From assembly GCA_014529385.2 (NCBI GenBank), contig CM043953.1, forward strand, positions 65,800,372 through 65,864,371: 64,000 bases of DNA, given 5' to 3'. This DNA is from Adiantum capillus-veneris. Lineage: Eukaryota; Streptophyta; Polypodiopsida; Polypodiales; Pteridaceae. Positions 46,777 through 57,333 of this stretch are shown here, one piece after another. Both the position numbers and the translations under genes were made by a program. The notes below the pieces were generated by a model. The model ran no database searches, was not told the DNA's origin, and worked only from the letters and a program-made list of their open reading frames with translations. Position 1 is the first letter of the stretch; the number at the start of each line of letters is the position of its first letter.

Positions 46777-47159
46777 AAAGTATGCATTCAAAGAAGTCAC
46801 ATTCAAGGTCTCTTCCTTGGCACGACACAATTGTAGAAAGAGCACAAGAAAGTATGAGCACCAAGTATGGGCATGTCCATTGTGATTTGCCACAGTTGAT
46901 TGATTTAGATCAGAAAGTCAAGATTCGATCCCATTGTTTGCGTGTGTTTAATGAACGGTTTGGCACTCCGTCTCTATGTTCATCTACATTGCATGCACAA
47001 TTTGTTCGACAGACGCGATTTTTTCCACTCACTTTTCATGGAATAGATATGTTCATGTTTTTCTGTTGGAAGTGGTTTCAGGAATTTTCAGCCTTAAAGA
47101 TTCTTGAAGAAGGTGGACCTACGTCCATAGACAAAGTTGAAGCATTGAAGGAGCTATAG
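46752..47159 (+). CDS. Array B unit 1: conserved 3' ORF, unknown function
   Basis: 135 codons homologous to 38667-39134: LPQLIDLDQKVKIRSHCLRV, FGTPSLCSSTLHAQF and FMFFCWKWFQEFSALKILEE. Most differences from A0 are substitutions that keep the frame, and the stop falls at the same site. The tail after the stop is shifted here by about two bases relative to A0. Function unknown. Confidence 0.5.
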   Translation: MRISHEKLKSMHSKKSHSRSLPWHDTIVERAQESMSTKYGHVHCDLPQLIDLDQKVKIRSHCLRVFNERFGTPSLCSSTLHAQFVRQTRFFPLTFHGIDMFMFFCWKWFQEFSALKILEEGGPTSIDKVEALKEL

Positions 47160-47351
47160 ATGATTTTGTGTCGCTTTCGGCGCGGCCCAAAGAAGCAAGC
47201 GTTGCAAACCTTTATGAATTTCAAGTATCGCATGACCCACGCATCAAGGTGGGCCAACGAAGAGTCTTTTCCAGGATTCCGAATGCTATTGGCAATCTCC
47301 CTCGACACCATACAGTTCGGTACCAGTACCTCACTTTGAAAAGGAGGCGAT

Positions 47352-48562
47352 GTCACATGACACATCCAACGTTATGTGTCCGTGGACAAGCTACAGCATG
47401 ACCAAGGTTCAGTTCAGTCAAGTCAGTCTAGAATAGGAAGTGATCTGGCACTTTTGTGAGTCTGTTCGCAGACCGTGCATGACCAGTCACTTAGATTAGA
47501 TGCATATCCTCCGGTTGCACACAACGTGATCATCAACATTCGCATCAAAATCCATCAGGGAAATTTTTCAGTGCATTAAACCTATTTTCCCTATTTTTGA
47601 CATTTTTTATTCACTGACTTTTGTGGGAACTAGGTAGGGCAATTTTGCTAAGATAAAATATAAGCAACCTAGGGCTAGCACTATTTGGCAGAAGAAGAAG
47701 GAGAGCATAAGGCACTCAGTGCAGCAACCCTCTGGAGAACCTTCTCAGCAAGAACAACCCTGCCATTCAAACCTGGCGTTTTCAGCAAGGAAAAGCCAGC
47801 AACTTCAGCCCTGCCCTGGCGATTTTCAGCAATGTTTCCCATCACAGATTCAGCCCTACCTCTAGCGTTTTTGGACAACCCTAATCAGCATTTCAGGACC
47901 AGCATAGCAGCGCTTATAGACAACCTTATCTAGCGTTTCCTAGCCTCTGCAACTTGCGTTTTTCAGCAACGAATACCGGCGATCAGCAGCCCTGCAACTA
48001 GCGTTTTTTTCAGCCCTTGCCTTGGCAATTTGCAGCAGCAACACAGCCAACAATACAGCGTTTCAAAGGACAGCCGATACCAGCGTTTTCCAGCCATGGA
48101 CATCTAGCGTTTTTGGCTAGAAGGACCAGCAAATTCAGCAGATAGAAGGGCAGCAGATCCAGTGATTCCAAGCAAGAAAGAACAGTCCGACAAGAACCAG
48201 TTCCAGCACTGAGTTTTCAATATTAGCCTCGTCCTCGTCGTCCACCGTCGACATCGACATCACAGCACTTAGATTTGCATCAGCATCTTGTATCAGATTG
48301 TGCAATCAATAGTAGACCACTCTCGCCATCGAGAATGGGGCCCTTGGAGGAGGGTTTGACAACATTCCGGTGTCGTATTCTCTTCTCTCTCTATCTCTCA
48401 GTTTCATGCACCTTCACGCACAGCGTCCATTCACTTTGTTTGTGTCCATTGCACTCTCACATTAAGAACGGAAGGCTCTCCCTTCCATAAGTAAAAGGAA
48501 CCTTGAGCATAGTTCGGAGCCATCTTGAGCAAAGTTCAACATTCATTCCGCTGCACCTAACA
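47352..48562 (+). repeat. Array B, LTR 2 (shared middle LTR)
   Basis: It follows AAAAGGAGGCGA (polypurine tract of unit 1), starts TGTCACATGACA, ends CACCTAACA, and is followed by unit 2's primer site. It therefore serves as 3' LTR of unit 1 and 5' LTR of unit 2. Hairpin at 48317-48338. Confidence 0.9.
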
Positions 48563-48563
48563 T

Positions 48564-48575
48564 TGGTATCAGAGC
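48564..48575 (+). promoter_or_regulatory. Primer binding site of array B unit 2
   Basis: TGGTATCAGAGC, intact, two bases after LTR 2. Confidence 0.9.
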
Positions 48576-49010
48576 TTTGGCAATGTTCTGTGTCATTCAA
48601 GGAAAGAACCAGAAGAACCACACAAAAAAATTGGTTGTTGCGGTCGCACGTAACCCAAGTCCTCTTGGGCGTGTCGATTCTTGTTTTTGAAGTAACAGGA
48701 ATCCCAAGAAAGAAGGGCTTGTCCAGCCTCCCCTTGTTCCTCTTTTCACTCATTGAGAGCGGACCGTGCACTTAGCGGCCGGCCAATCGACGTGAGGTGG
48801 GAAAAGCAACCTTGGTGTGAGCGCAAGGCCACCAAGGAGTGCGCCCGCGGAAAAGAGCAACCTCGGGTGAAGAGAAGATCTTTCTCTAACACAGATTGCA
48901 AGCGAAAGAAGAACCTCAAGAACCTCAAGACCCTCAAGAACCCAAGAACCCAAGACCCACAAGAACCCAAGTTCCTCGAGAACTTAATAACCAAGATCAC
49001 AGTGTATTGT

Positions 49011-50111
49011 CATCACCCGAAGCGGAATGGATACTTGGCATGGAGGTGGTAAGCATGGGAGTGGCGAAGAAGAGTTTTCCCCACCATGAGGTTTTCCCAA
49101 CCCTCCCCCTTCCCCATCTACGCCACGGATTGTACCAAATCCTATAAAGGCTTTGGTCAAGACAATATTGGACATGATCGCACAACAAGAAGCGAATCCT
49201 TTGGCAGCCGAAGAAAGACAGGCATAGCGTGCGGCACAGAGTGAACGACGCATGCAAGAATTGGTCCGACATGTTCTCGCCTCGAAGTCCGAGCCAGCCA
49301 AAGATGTTGGTAGTTCATCAAGTGGCGCAAGCCGAGATTCGGACTCCAACAATCCAGTCACAAAGAAGATCCAATTCAGAAAGTATGATGGTAAGATGGA
49401 TGCCACGGTTATTCCTTCTTGTTGCATCAATTTAATGCTTATTTTGCGACAACTAAGAAGAAAGGAAATAGCAAGGTTTTGGCGGCGGCCATGTACCTTG
49501 CCAGTGATGCCATCAATTGGTACCACGCATTGCAAGAGGCACAGTTAGCCGACACCTAGAGGAAGCCGACGAATTCACGCCCCTTTCCTTCAATTGGGCC
49601 GATTTCCAAGACAAGCTCAAGGCGCGGTTATGCCACCTCAGTATTTCGCACGATTGAAGGACGATTGGCGCAGTCTCAAGCAAAATGGTATGCAAGTTAT
49701 GTCTTTCTCTGATCGTGTTTTGCAGCTCGGCACTCAATTACGCAAATCGGATGCGGAGCGCAAGGAGGCATTCTTTCATGAATTGGACGAGTATATCGAG
49801 TACGATGTCGAGGTGCTCGATCCAATCAATCTCAACAAGGCGGTAGCGATTGCTCTCGCACAGGAGATGAAGCACAACGAGGGAAAGCCTAAGGAAAACA
49901 AGACTTCAACAAGTACCTCTCAGACATCTCAGAACCCTCCGAACGGCAAGCAAGGTAAGAATGGTAAGAACAGTAACTCTTCTAACCAATCTTCCAATAG
50001 TGTCTCTGAAAAGAACTCTTTCAATGAACCTAAGGGTAAGGCTAACACAATTGCTAAACCTAAGCTCACTCCATATGAAAAGGTAGCACAAGGAATTTTC
50101 GGAGGATACAT
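49011..50111 (+). pseudogene. Array B unit 2: gag, first piece
   Basis: Gag matches 44932 onward, but the start codon is changed (TATTGTCATC for TATGGTCATC), a TAG appears at about 49227 where unit 1 has AAG, and shifts occur near 49430, 49550 and 49630. Unlike unit 1 it keeps the middle part: PPQYFARLKDDWRSLKQNG, AERKEAFFHELDEY and an Asn/Ser-rich tail (to about residue 180 of the frame at 49594). It is cut at 50111 by CV-2. Confidence 0.8.
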
Positions 50112-51588
50112 TGAAACCGGCCTGTTCAATCCAAAAAGGGCGGTAGACTTTACTTTAAACCTTGATTTAGCTTTCACCCATTATTAGTCGTCTATTTTAC
50201 CTGTACTTTCAAGACACAACAAAGGGGAGAGGGATACAGGCTGCTAGATTGCACCTGTATGAGTGGACAGACACCAGATTGGCCCCTAACTTAGGCGCCC
50301 CTTTCGGTATTTCTTTATTGTTCAAAAGAGGGAATAAACGCTGTGGTTCCTACAAGCTGCCCCGCACAAACTTGGCTGAATTTCCACTGTTCCAGCCCGA
50401 TTTCGGCAGCATAACTGTACTAGAACCTTTCACGGTCAGTATTCCCACGCATTGACTGACTTTCCCGACGCATACGGGCACTTTGCAAAACCTGGCGAGA
50501 ATCTGCAGCACGCTGAATTCTCTGTTTTCAGCCCTGAAAATGCGCCAGATCGCCTGTACAGCGGTCCCCTTGCGTCCCCGAACCTCCTGGGGGTATTAGG
50601 GTCCGTTTAGGGCCAAAACCCTAAACCTGCAAAAATACACAGCAGGCTGTAATTCACTGTTTCGGGCTCCGTTCTGCGTGCCGGTCGCATCCCTAGCAAG
50701 TCCTCGAGCTCCCGCACCTGTAGGGCTACTTGCCCTTTGAATCGGACGAGATTTCTGGCGTGAAACCTCTCCGAATTCACCTGTACCTGCGGGGGGATTA
50801 GCCGCTAGCTAATCCAGTACCTGTGCAAGAGGCTCTTGCCTCGGCAATCGCGCATGAACCCACACAACTGTACATTGGTCAAATGAAAAGCCCACTAGAG
50901 GGGCATAACATACTGCCAAAGGGGAGAGAGAGGGCAGTGCGTAGCGTGCAGGGCATCACTCCTGGCACCGCACTGTGCATAAGAGGGAAAGCAAGCACTC
51001 CATAGCTCTTAACCTGTGACAGAGACTTGCAAAATGAGCCTCCCAGCTATAAATCACGTTTTTGCCTTCTCTATAAGTAGTAAACTGGCCTCAGAGTGCC
51101 AAGTGTCACTCATTTGTGCATTTTCCCGCTTTAGACCCTCGGGTCTAAAAATATCTCACCTGCAGCCTCTGTTGACTTGGCCACAGAGTAACAAAATGAT
51201 CCCCATGTCAAACTGCACGTAATGACGCGAAGACATTTTCAGGTCCCAAAATAGCAGTTCCCTAAATTTTAGGAGATGCTGCCATTGTATCTTTCTAGGT
51301 CATCCGACCCTCTTTGTACACTGCGGCCACATCCAGAACTGAAATGTAACCTCTGTAGCAAAGGATTCCACTTTGGCTAGTCAATGACCCCACTTGGCTA
51401 ACCATAGTCCTTGTCCAACCTTAGTGCTCTCTTGCCCTCAGGCCTGGACTCCCTCTGGACAGTTCCACACTAGCTATGCAATGCAGGGCAGTTAGATTTC
51501 CCGAGGGGTGTTTCCAAAAAGTGAAAGTAAATAGATAATAAGAAAGAAATCAACAAAAAGGATAGATAGTAGTCACACGCTGGTGACA
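50112..51588 (-). repeat. 3' LTR of CV-2
   Basis: 1477 bp, from TGAAACCGG to GGTGACA on the plus strand. The poly(A)-type module is at 50294-50319 in reverse. Confidence 0.95.
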
Positions 51589-52161
51589 TACCCCCCTCTT
51601 GAAATCTCAAACGTCCTCGTTTGCATCTATGTCGTCCATGCTTACTGTCAACACTGATGTATTCAACACATGTCGACACATATACGACACATACATGCTC
51701 ATTGTCAACCCTGGTGTATTCAACACCTCGTCGACTCATGTATTGCTTGCGTGTGAACCCTGTCCCAATGACATAGTGGTAGCTTCGCACTCTGCCATTG
51801 CTTTGAGTCACTAACTTTCCAATGACAAAATGGTAGCTGCACATTTTGCCACTGTCTTATAGTACACGTTGGATCCCGTAACACTTTCGAGCATACCCAA
51901 ACCGACAGTTTAAGAATGCAGTTACACATGTACTCTTTAATAGAAGCAATCACTGTATCCTTGACAGACTGACAAGAAATACTCACTTCTATAGCACTAA
52001 CCAAACTTTTGGACATTCCATAAGAGCAATTGCCAAACTGACAATCTGTACAGCTCTAACATTCATGTAACAGGTATTTGATTTGAGCTCACTTTAAATA
52101 CCATGTACATCATTTGTTTCAGAAGCCATTGTCACACTGACAATCCATGTAGCTTTGAAAC
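51589..52161 (-). other. 3' noncoding region of CV-2 with polypurine tract
   Basis: It mirrors 525-1097 of CV-1, including the same tandem duplications. Small ORFs here (such as 51720-52016) are shared with CV-1, but only because the DNA is nearly the same. Confidence 0.8.
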
Positions 52162-55100
52162 TCAAGGGGTCAAGGTAGGTTGCAAATCGAAGGCTTCCAG
52201 GTAAAGTGATAACACAGTTGGTGACTCTGCAAGTTCACCTTCTTCCATCCACTTAGCATCCATTGGTGGATAGTTTTTAAACTTTACCAAGTAACGCCTA
52301 GCAACCTTGCCTTTCACTTTCCTTTCTTTGTGTGCCAAAATCTGTTCAGGGAGCAAGATCTCGTCAAGTTCCTCGACTTCCGGCTGATCTTCAGCTGGCA
52401 TATCTTCTGGCACATCACCCACATAGGGTCTGAGAAGACTCACATGAAACGCATTGTGAATCTTCCAACTGTCAGGCAATTTCAGCCTATATGCAACATC
52501 ACTGATTATGTCGCATACCTGAAAAGGCCCATAGTAACGCATGCTGAGCTTTGGAAACAGTCTTTCCTTGCCCTTCATCTTCTTTAACCTTGCCTTTTCA
52601 AAACGTAAAAGCACCCAATCACCAAGTGAATATACCACTTCACGACGGTGACGATCAGCTGCTTTCTTTTGCTTTGCCTGAGTCCTTTCTAAGGCCACTT
52701 TAACCTTCTTGTACATTTCATCCATGTCCTGAACATACTTATCTGCTTCAAATATCTTGTCCTTTGTATGCAGTATGGGAGGAACTTTCTTGCCACCTTC
52801 AACTATCTCAAAGGGTGCCTTGCCAGTTGATGAATGCACTGTATTATTGTATGCATACTCCACCAATGGCAAATACTGCTCCCACCTTCCTTTATGCTCT
52901 GACACATAGCACTTCAGCAGATCTAGGACAGTAGAATTTGCCTCTTCTGACTGCCCATCTGTTTGAGGATGAAATGACGAAGAGAATTTGAGCGTGGTGC
53001 CCATATTCTCAAACAAGCCTCTCCAGAACAAACTAGTCATGCGTGGATCACGGTCGCTAATAATCGACTGTGGCATGCCATGATACTTGAAAATATTGCT
53101 CATAAACAAGCGTGCCATCTGATCTGGCTTTATCTTCTTCCTGACAGGAATAAAATGAGCCTGTTTGCTGAATCTGCAAATAATGGTCCAAATACCATCA
53201 TTTCCTGTCTGCGTTCTTGGAAGATCAAAGATAAAATCCATAGCAATACTTTCCCATGGTTTATCTGGAATAGGTAGTGGTTGCAATAACCCTGGTGCCT
53301 TTTGCCTGTCAAACTTGACCTTTTGGCATATTAGGCATTCTCGCACAAAGGCATCCACATCCCTTCTCAATGTAGGCCAATAGAAGAATGTCTCTACCGC
53401 TTTAACTGTAGCATCGATACCACGATGCCCTGCATACGGTGGGACATGACTCTCTTCCATAACTTTGCGTCGCAATGGCTTTGTGACACACAATCTGCCA
53501 TGCATCATCATGGACCCGTCTTTAAGAAGATAGTGTTCATGACGTTGTCCATCCATTAGTTGCTCGAAGACCCTTGCAAAATCTTCATCATTTGCATACT
53601 GTTCTCTCATATCATCAAGTTCATGATGATAAGGAATCGACACAGCTGAAATTTGTGGCTTTCTTGACAAGGCATCAGCCACAATGTTCTTCTTGCCTTC
53701 TACATGCAGAATCTGAAAATGGAACATGGACAAGATATTTGCCCATCGCATATGCTTCTCAGATAACTTTGTCTGTGTCAAGAAGTATCGCAAGGTCTGA
53801 TGATCCGTTTGGACAACAAAGTCTGCACCTAGCAGGTAGTGTTTCCAACTTAAGAGCGCATGAATCACAGCCAGTAACTCTTTCTCATAGACCTGCATGG
53901 TCATCTCTGGCCCTTGCAAAATTCTGCTCTCATAGGCTACTACCCTGCCATCTTGCATTAGCACAGCACCAATGCTACTACCGCAGGCATCACACTGGAC
54001 CACAAATGACTTCCTAAGATCTGGCAACACAATGACTGGATCCGAAGTCATCTTTTCCTTTAAGAGATTAAAAGCTGAAATCTCTTTCTGTGTCCATCTG
54101 AAGGTGACTGCCTTCTTTTGAAGAGCATGTAAAGGTGAAGCAATCTCAGCGAAATTTCGGATAAACCGTCTGTAATAGGAGCATAGTCCCAAAAAGCTTC
54201 GGACATCATGCACCGTCTTCAAATTTGGCCATGACTTGATCGCTTCGACTTTTGCAGGATCCATTCTGACACCATCCTTTGAGACAATGTGTCCCAGAAA
54301 GTGAATCTCTTCCAGAAAAAACTCACTTTTCTTTGCATTGATGAGCAACCTATGACTGCGTAGCTCTTTGAACACAATGGCCAAGTGATGCCTATGCTCC
54401 TCTTCATTCTTTGAGTAGACTATCATGTCATCAAAGAATGTAGCAACAAACTGCTGGTGCGGACGGAAAATTCTGTCCATCATCCTATTAAACGTAGCAG
54501 GAGCATTTGTGAGACCAAAGGGCATCACTAAAAATTCGTAAAGGCCAAACGTTGTTCTAAAAGCAGTCTTGTGCACATCCTCTGATCTAATGCGGATCTG
54601 ATGATACCCACTCTTTAGATCTATCCTGCTAAACATAGCTGCTCCTTCTAATTTGTCCATAATATCATCAATTCTAGGTATAGGGAACCTATTCTTGATG
54701 GTATTCTTGTTCAGTGCACGGTAGTCGATGCACATACGCCATGAGCCATCTTTTTTCTGCACCAACAATACTGGAGAACAGAATGGAGATGAACTGGGCT
54801 GAATCAGCCCTTTTTCTAACAGCTCCTGTACTTGGCCCATTATCTCTTTCTGCTGAGCCGCACTAACCCTGTACGGAGGCTTATTTGGTGGGCTACAGCC
54901 TGGCACCAAATCTATCGCATGGTCCTCGGGTCTCTCTGGCGGTAATTGAGACGGTAATGAATCAGAAAAACAGTCACTATACTGTTGTAAAAACATTGAC
55001 CTTTCTTTATCTAGCACAGATAAATTTGATTCATCACAATCTGACACTTCACGTGCAAAAACCAAGTACGCAGAAAGATGCTTTTTCATTACAGAAGTAA

Positions 55101-57276
55101 TAGCAGAAGCTGATACAGTAGGAATAGACTCCCCTTTAAGCTTTACATCCAGAATGTGAGTCTTTCCCCTGCTCTGTACAGTGATCTTTTTGTTGTAGGC
55201 ATCCATGATTCCCTGTACACGAAACAACCAAGGAATACCTAACAACACATCACATCCGTCCAGTGGCATGATGTAAAATTCTTCAGCATCTACATAGGAC
55301 TGGATATGTAGACGCAACTTTCCAATGATGGGTGTCACAGCCTCTGTATGGCCAGGACATGCCAAACCTGCCTCTGCTGTATACTCCATCTCTTCAGGTC
55401 TGATTCCCAACTTTGAAGCCAATTCTGGGGAAATAAAGTTGGCTTTGGCACCTGGATCAAAGAAGATAAGCACTGTTTGATCCCTAACCTTTCCCCATGC
55501 TCTGCAAAGCTCACTTGCATCTGAATTTGGCTTGTCGCCCACCATATCTGGCACTAGACCAGCCATGGGCTTCTTTCCTTTCTTGTCTTCCTTGTCTTCA
55601 GAATCAGCTGGCCTTTTCTTTGTAGGACAGTTGTAAGCAATGTGGCCAGGCTGCTCACATATAAAGCATTTGTTCTCTGTCCTCAGGACCTTCTTTTGCT
55701 CTTCTGACTTGCGAGGAAAACGTCTTTTCCATTTCTTTGCTGGTCCTTTTTCTGATTCAGCCGTAGCTTTGTCTTTCCCTGCGTTGGCTGACTCCTGAGT
55801 CCCTTTAGGAGCCTCATTGGGAACGTGCTTCTTGGCTGAATTTTTCTTGCCTGATCCTGCCTTGACGCCAGTGTTAAATTCACAATCTTCTCCCTTGAGC
55901 AAACCATTGCCAGTGTTTGCTACCTCGATGAGCTGCGTCAAAGTAGTGACTTTTGTCTTCGTACAGTACTTTCTCAATCCTTTGGGTAGGCCACAACAGT
56001 ATTTTTCAATCTGTTCTGTCAATGGCACAAACCTATAGGAAGTTACTGGAAGTAGAGCTTTCCAAAACTTCCGATTGTAATCATCCAGATTTCTGCAAGT
56101 GGCAGCATTAAGCTGGTGCCATTCTGTCATGACATCTGCTTCGAAATCATCAGATAACCATGCTGCTGCAAAAATCTGCTTGAAGTAAATCCATGTGGAC
56201 GGAGCTTGCCCTTGAAGCAATAAAGTTGTCCACCATTGTCCCGCATTCCCTGTCAAGAAAGTGGCTGCCTTGCGGACGTTTGAAGCCTCTGTAAAGTTTC
56301 CCCCTGCATAGGCCTTGTCAAACTGCTGGAGGAATGAAAGAGCCTTCTTCCTGTCATCAAACCCTGTAAAGGTCGTGAATGACACTCCTTTGCCACCTTC
56401 TTTGTACGGAGTTGGCCTCTCCAGCGGCGTTAAATTGTCATATGGAAGTGACTGAAACATGGGAACACTATTAAGGTTCATCTGTGTTCCTTGGCCGCTA
56501 TTAACTTGACCTGGAAATGCCATATTTGGCTGCTGATTTGTAATTCCAGCCATACCAAAATTTGCTTGTGGCATCCCAAATTGTCCCTGAGTGCTTTGAA
56601 ACCCTGGTTGCATACCCATGACACTGTACATGGGGTTAGGCATCATCGTTTGAGCACCCCCAAACACTGTTCCTGGCGTATAAAACTGATTTCCAGGTGC
56701 ATGACCAGCCATGCTCTGAAATACCGATCCACCTCCAAAATAGCCAGGGTGTACTGAAGGTGGTGGGAAGACCTGTTGCATAGCCTGTAAGTTGCTTCCC
56801 TGCCCATTAGAACCAGCTATAGGCTGCTGAAAGGTGGCGGGCTGAATTGGTACAGCTTGAAAAACTGGCATCTCAGCCACCTGTTCTTGCACCTTAGGCA
56901 TACGTTGTGGAGACTGCATGTTCTCCGTCAAGTGTACAGGTGTTTCCATTGACTGTGCGGTATGAATCACCTGTACTCGAGCCTTAACAGGCTTTTGAAT
57001 ATGATCCAGTGACCCAACTTGCTGAGACGGAACAGGAGGTTGCAGAAAGGCTAAAAACCTCGGATTCTGCATTACTTGTGTGAACATAGCCACAGCAGTA
57101 GCCAACTGGGTCCTGAATATATCATCATCAGTCTGTGGTGGTCTTGAGGACTCACCCACTTCATGTGTCTGTTGACCCTGTGAAGAGGAAACCTCTTCAG
57201 TCACATCATCTGGTCTGTCAGCCATAATTACAATTCCCTGTGTCTCGTCTATGATCCCCTGTGTCTTCAAGCCCAA
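52162..57276 (-). CDS. CV-2 gag-pol polyprotein, intact, 1704 aa
   Basis: One uninterrupted ORF encodes all the enzymes of a Ty3/gypsy chromovirus. Residues 1-285 are Gln/Pro/Met-rich. The gag capsid domain is at ~295-460 (FTTFTGFDDRKKALSFLQQF; AGQWWTTLLLQ). The zinc knuckle CFICEQPGHIAYNC is at ~534. The protease near 603 has FFDPGAKANFIS (D-P-G instead of D-S/T-G) and later GCDVLLGIPW. RT at ~800-1000 has FSRIDLKSGYHQ, MPFGLTNAPATF and catalytic FFDDM at ~946. RNase H follows (CDACGSSIGAVLMQ; TDHQTL). Integrase at ~1270-1530 has the HHCC finger (GHRGIDAT; CLICQKVKF) and acids in AMDFIFDLP (~1346), ISDRDPR (~1407) and GQSEEANS (~1443). The chromodomain is at ~1640-1690 (ILAHKERKVKGK; WMEEGEL). 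Met18 is an alternative start. There is no gag-pol frameshift. Confidence 0.96.
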   Translation of the reverse strand: MGLKTQGIIDETQGIVIMADRPDDVTEEVSSSQGQQTHEVGESSRPPQTDDDIFRTQLATAVAMFTQVMQNPRFLAFLQPPVPSQQVGSLDHIQKPVKARVQVIHTAQSMETPVHLTENMQSPQRMPKVQEQVAEMPVFQAVPIQPATFQQPIAGSNGQGSNLQAMQQVFPPPSVHPGYFGGGSVFQSMAGHAPGNQFYTPGTVFGGAQTMMPNPMYSVMGMQPGFQSTQGQFGMPQANFGMAGITNQQPNMAFPGQVNSGQGTQMNLNSVPMFQSLPYDNLTPLERPTPYKEGGKGVSFTTFTGFDDRKKALSFLQQFDKAYAGGNFTEASNVRKAATFLTGNAGQWWTTLLLQGQAPSTWIYFKQIFAAAWLSDDFEADVMTEWHQLNAATCRNLDDYNRKFWKALLPVTSYRFVPLTEQIEKYCCGLPKGLRKYCTKTKVTTLTQLIEVANTGNGLLKGEDCEFNTGVKAGSGKKNSAKKHVPNEAPKGTQESANAGKDKATAESEKGPAKKWKRRFPRKSEEQKKVLRTENKCFICEQPGHIAYNCPTKKRPADSEDKEDKKGKKPMAGLVPDMVGDKPNSDASELCRAWGKVRDQTVLIFFDPGAKANFISPELASKLGIRPEEMEYTAEAGLACPGHTEAVTPIIGKLRLHIQSYVDAEEFYIMPLDGCDVLLGIPWLFRVQGIMDAYNKKITVQSRGKTHILDVKLKGESIPTVSASAITSVMKKHLSAYLVFAREVSDCDESNLSVLDKERSMFLQQYSDCFSDSLPSQLPPERPEDHAIDLVPGCSPPNKPPYRVSAAQQKEIMGQVQELLEKGLIQPSSSPFCSPVLLVQKKDGSWRMCIDYRALNKNTIKNRFPIPRIDDIMDKLEGAAMFSRIDLKSGYHQIRIRSEDVHKTAFRTTFGLYEFLVMPFGLTNAPATFNRMMDRIFRPHQQFVATFFDDMIVYSKNEEEHRHHLAIVFKELRSHRLLINAKKSEFFLEEIHFLGHIVSKDGVRMDPAKVEAIKSWPNLKTVHDVRSFLGLCSYYRRFIRNFAEIASPLHALQKKAVTFRWTQKEISAFNLLKEKMTSDPVIVLPDLRKSFVVQCDACGSSIGAVLMQDGRVVAYESRILQGPEMTMQVYEKELLAVIHALLSWKHYLLGADFVVQTDHQTLRYFLTQTKLSEKHMRWANILSMFHFQILHVEGKKNIVADALSRKPQISAVSIPYHHELDDMREQYANDEDFARVFEQLMDGQRHEHYLLKDGSMMMHGRLCVTKPLRRKVMEESHVPPYAGHRGIDATVKAVETFFYWPTLRRDVDAFVRECLICQKVKFDRQKAPGLLQPLPIPDKPWESIAMDFIFDLPRTQTGNDGIWTIICRFSKQAHFIPVRKKIKPDQMARLFMSNIFKYHGMPQSIISDRDPRMTSLFWRGLFENMGTTLKFSSSFHPQTDGQSEEANSTVLDLLKCYVSEHKGRWEQYLPLVEYAYNNTVHSSTGKAPFEIVEGGKKVPPILHTKDKIFEADKYVQDMDEMYKKVKVALERTQAKQKKAADRHRREVVYSLGDWVLLRFEKARLKKMKGKERLFPKLSMRYYGPFQVCDIISDVAYRLKLPDSWKIHNAFHVSLLRPYVGDVPEDMPAEDQPEVEELDEILLPEQILAHKERKVKGKVARRYLVKFKNYPPMDAKWMEEGELAESPTVLSLYLEAFDLQPTLTP

Positions 57277-57314
57277 AACTGACCAAGGCTCACTTCTATG
57301 GAAAAAAGTGATTT

Positions 57315-57333
57315 AATCCCGTCGATGGAACCA
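57315..57333 (-). promoter_or_regulatory. Primer binding site of CV-2 (not tRNA-iMet)
   Basis: Directly inside the 5' LTR the minus strand reads TGGTTCCATCGACGGGATT. It starts TGG, as a CCA-ended tRNA requires, but differs from the iMet site used by the other elements. From memory it is closest to tRNA-Glu, with several mismatches. It lies about 40 bp before the polyprotein start. Confidence 0.65.

Noticed and set aside
55335-57276. Plus-strand ORFs within the CV-2 polyprotein region (for example 53574-54017)
   Set aside because: They are antisense shadows of a clear 1704-codon gag-pol frame.
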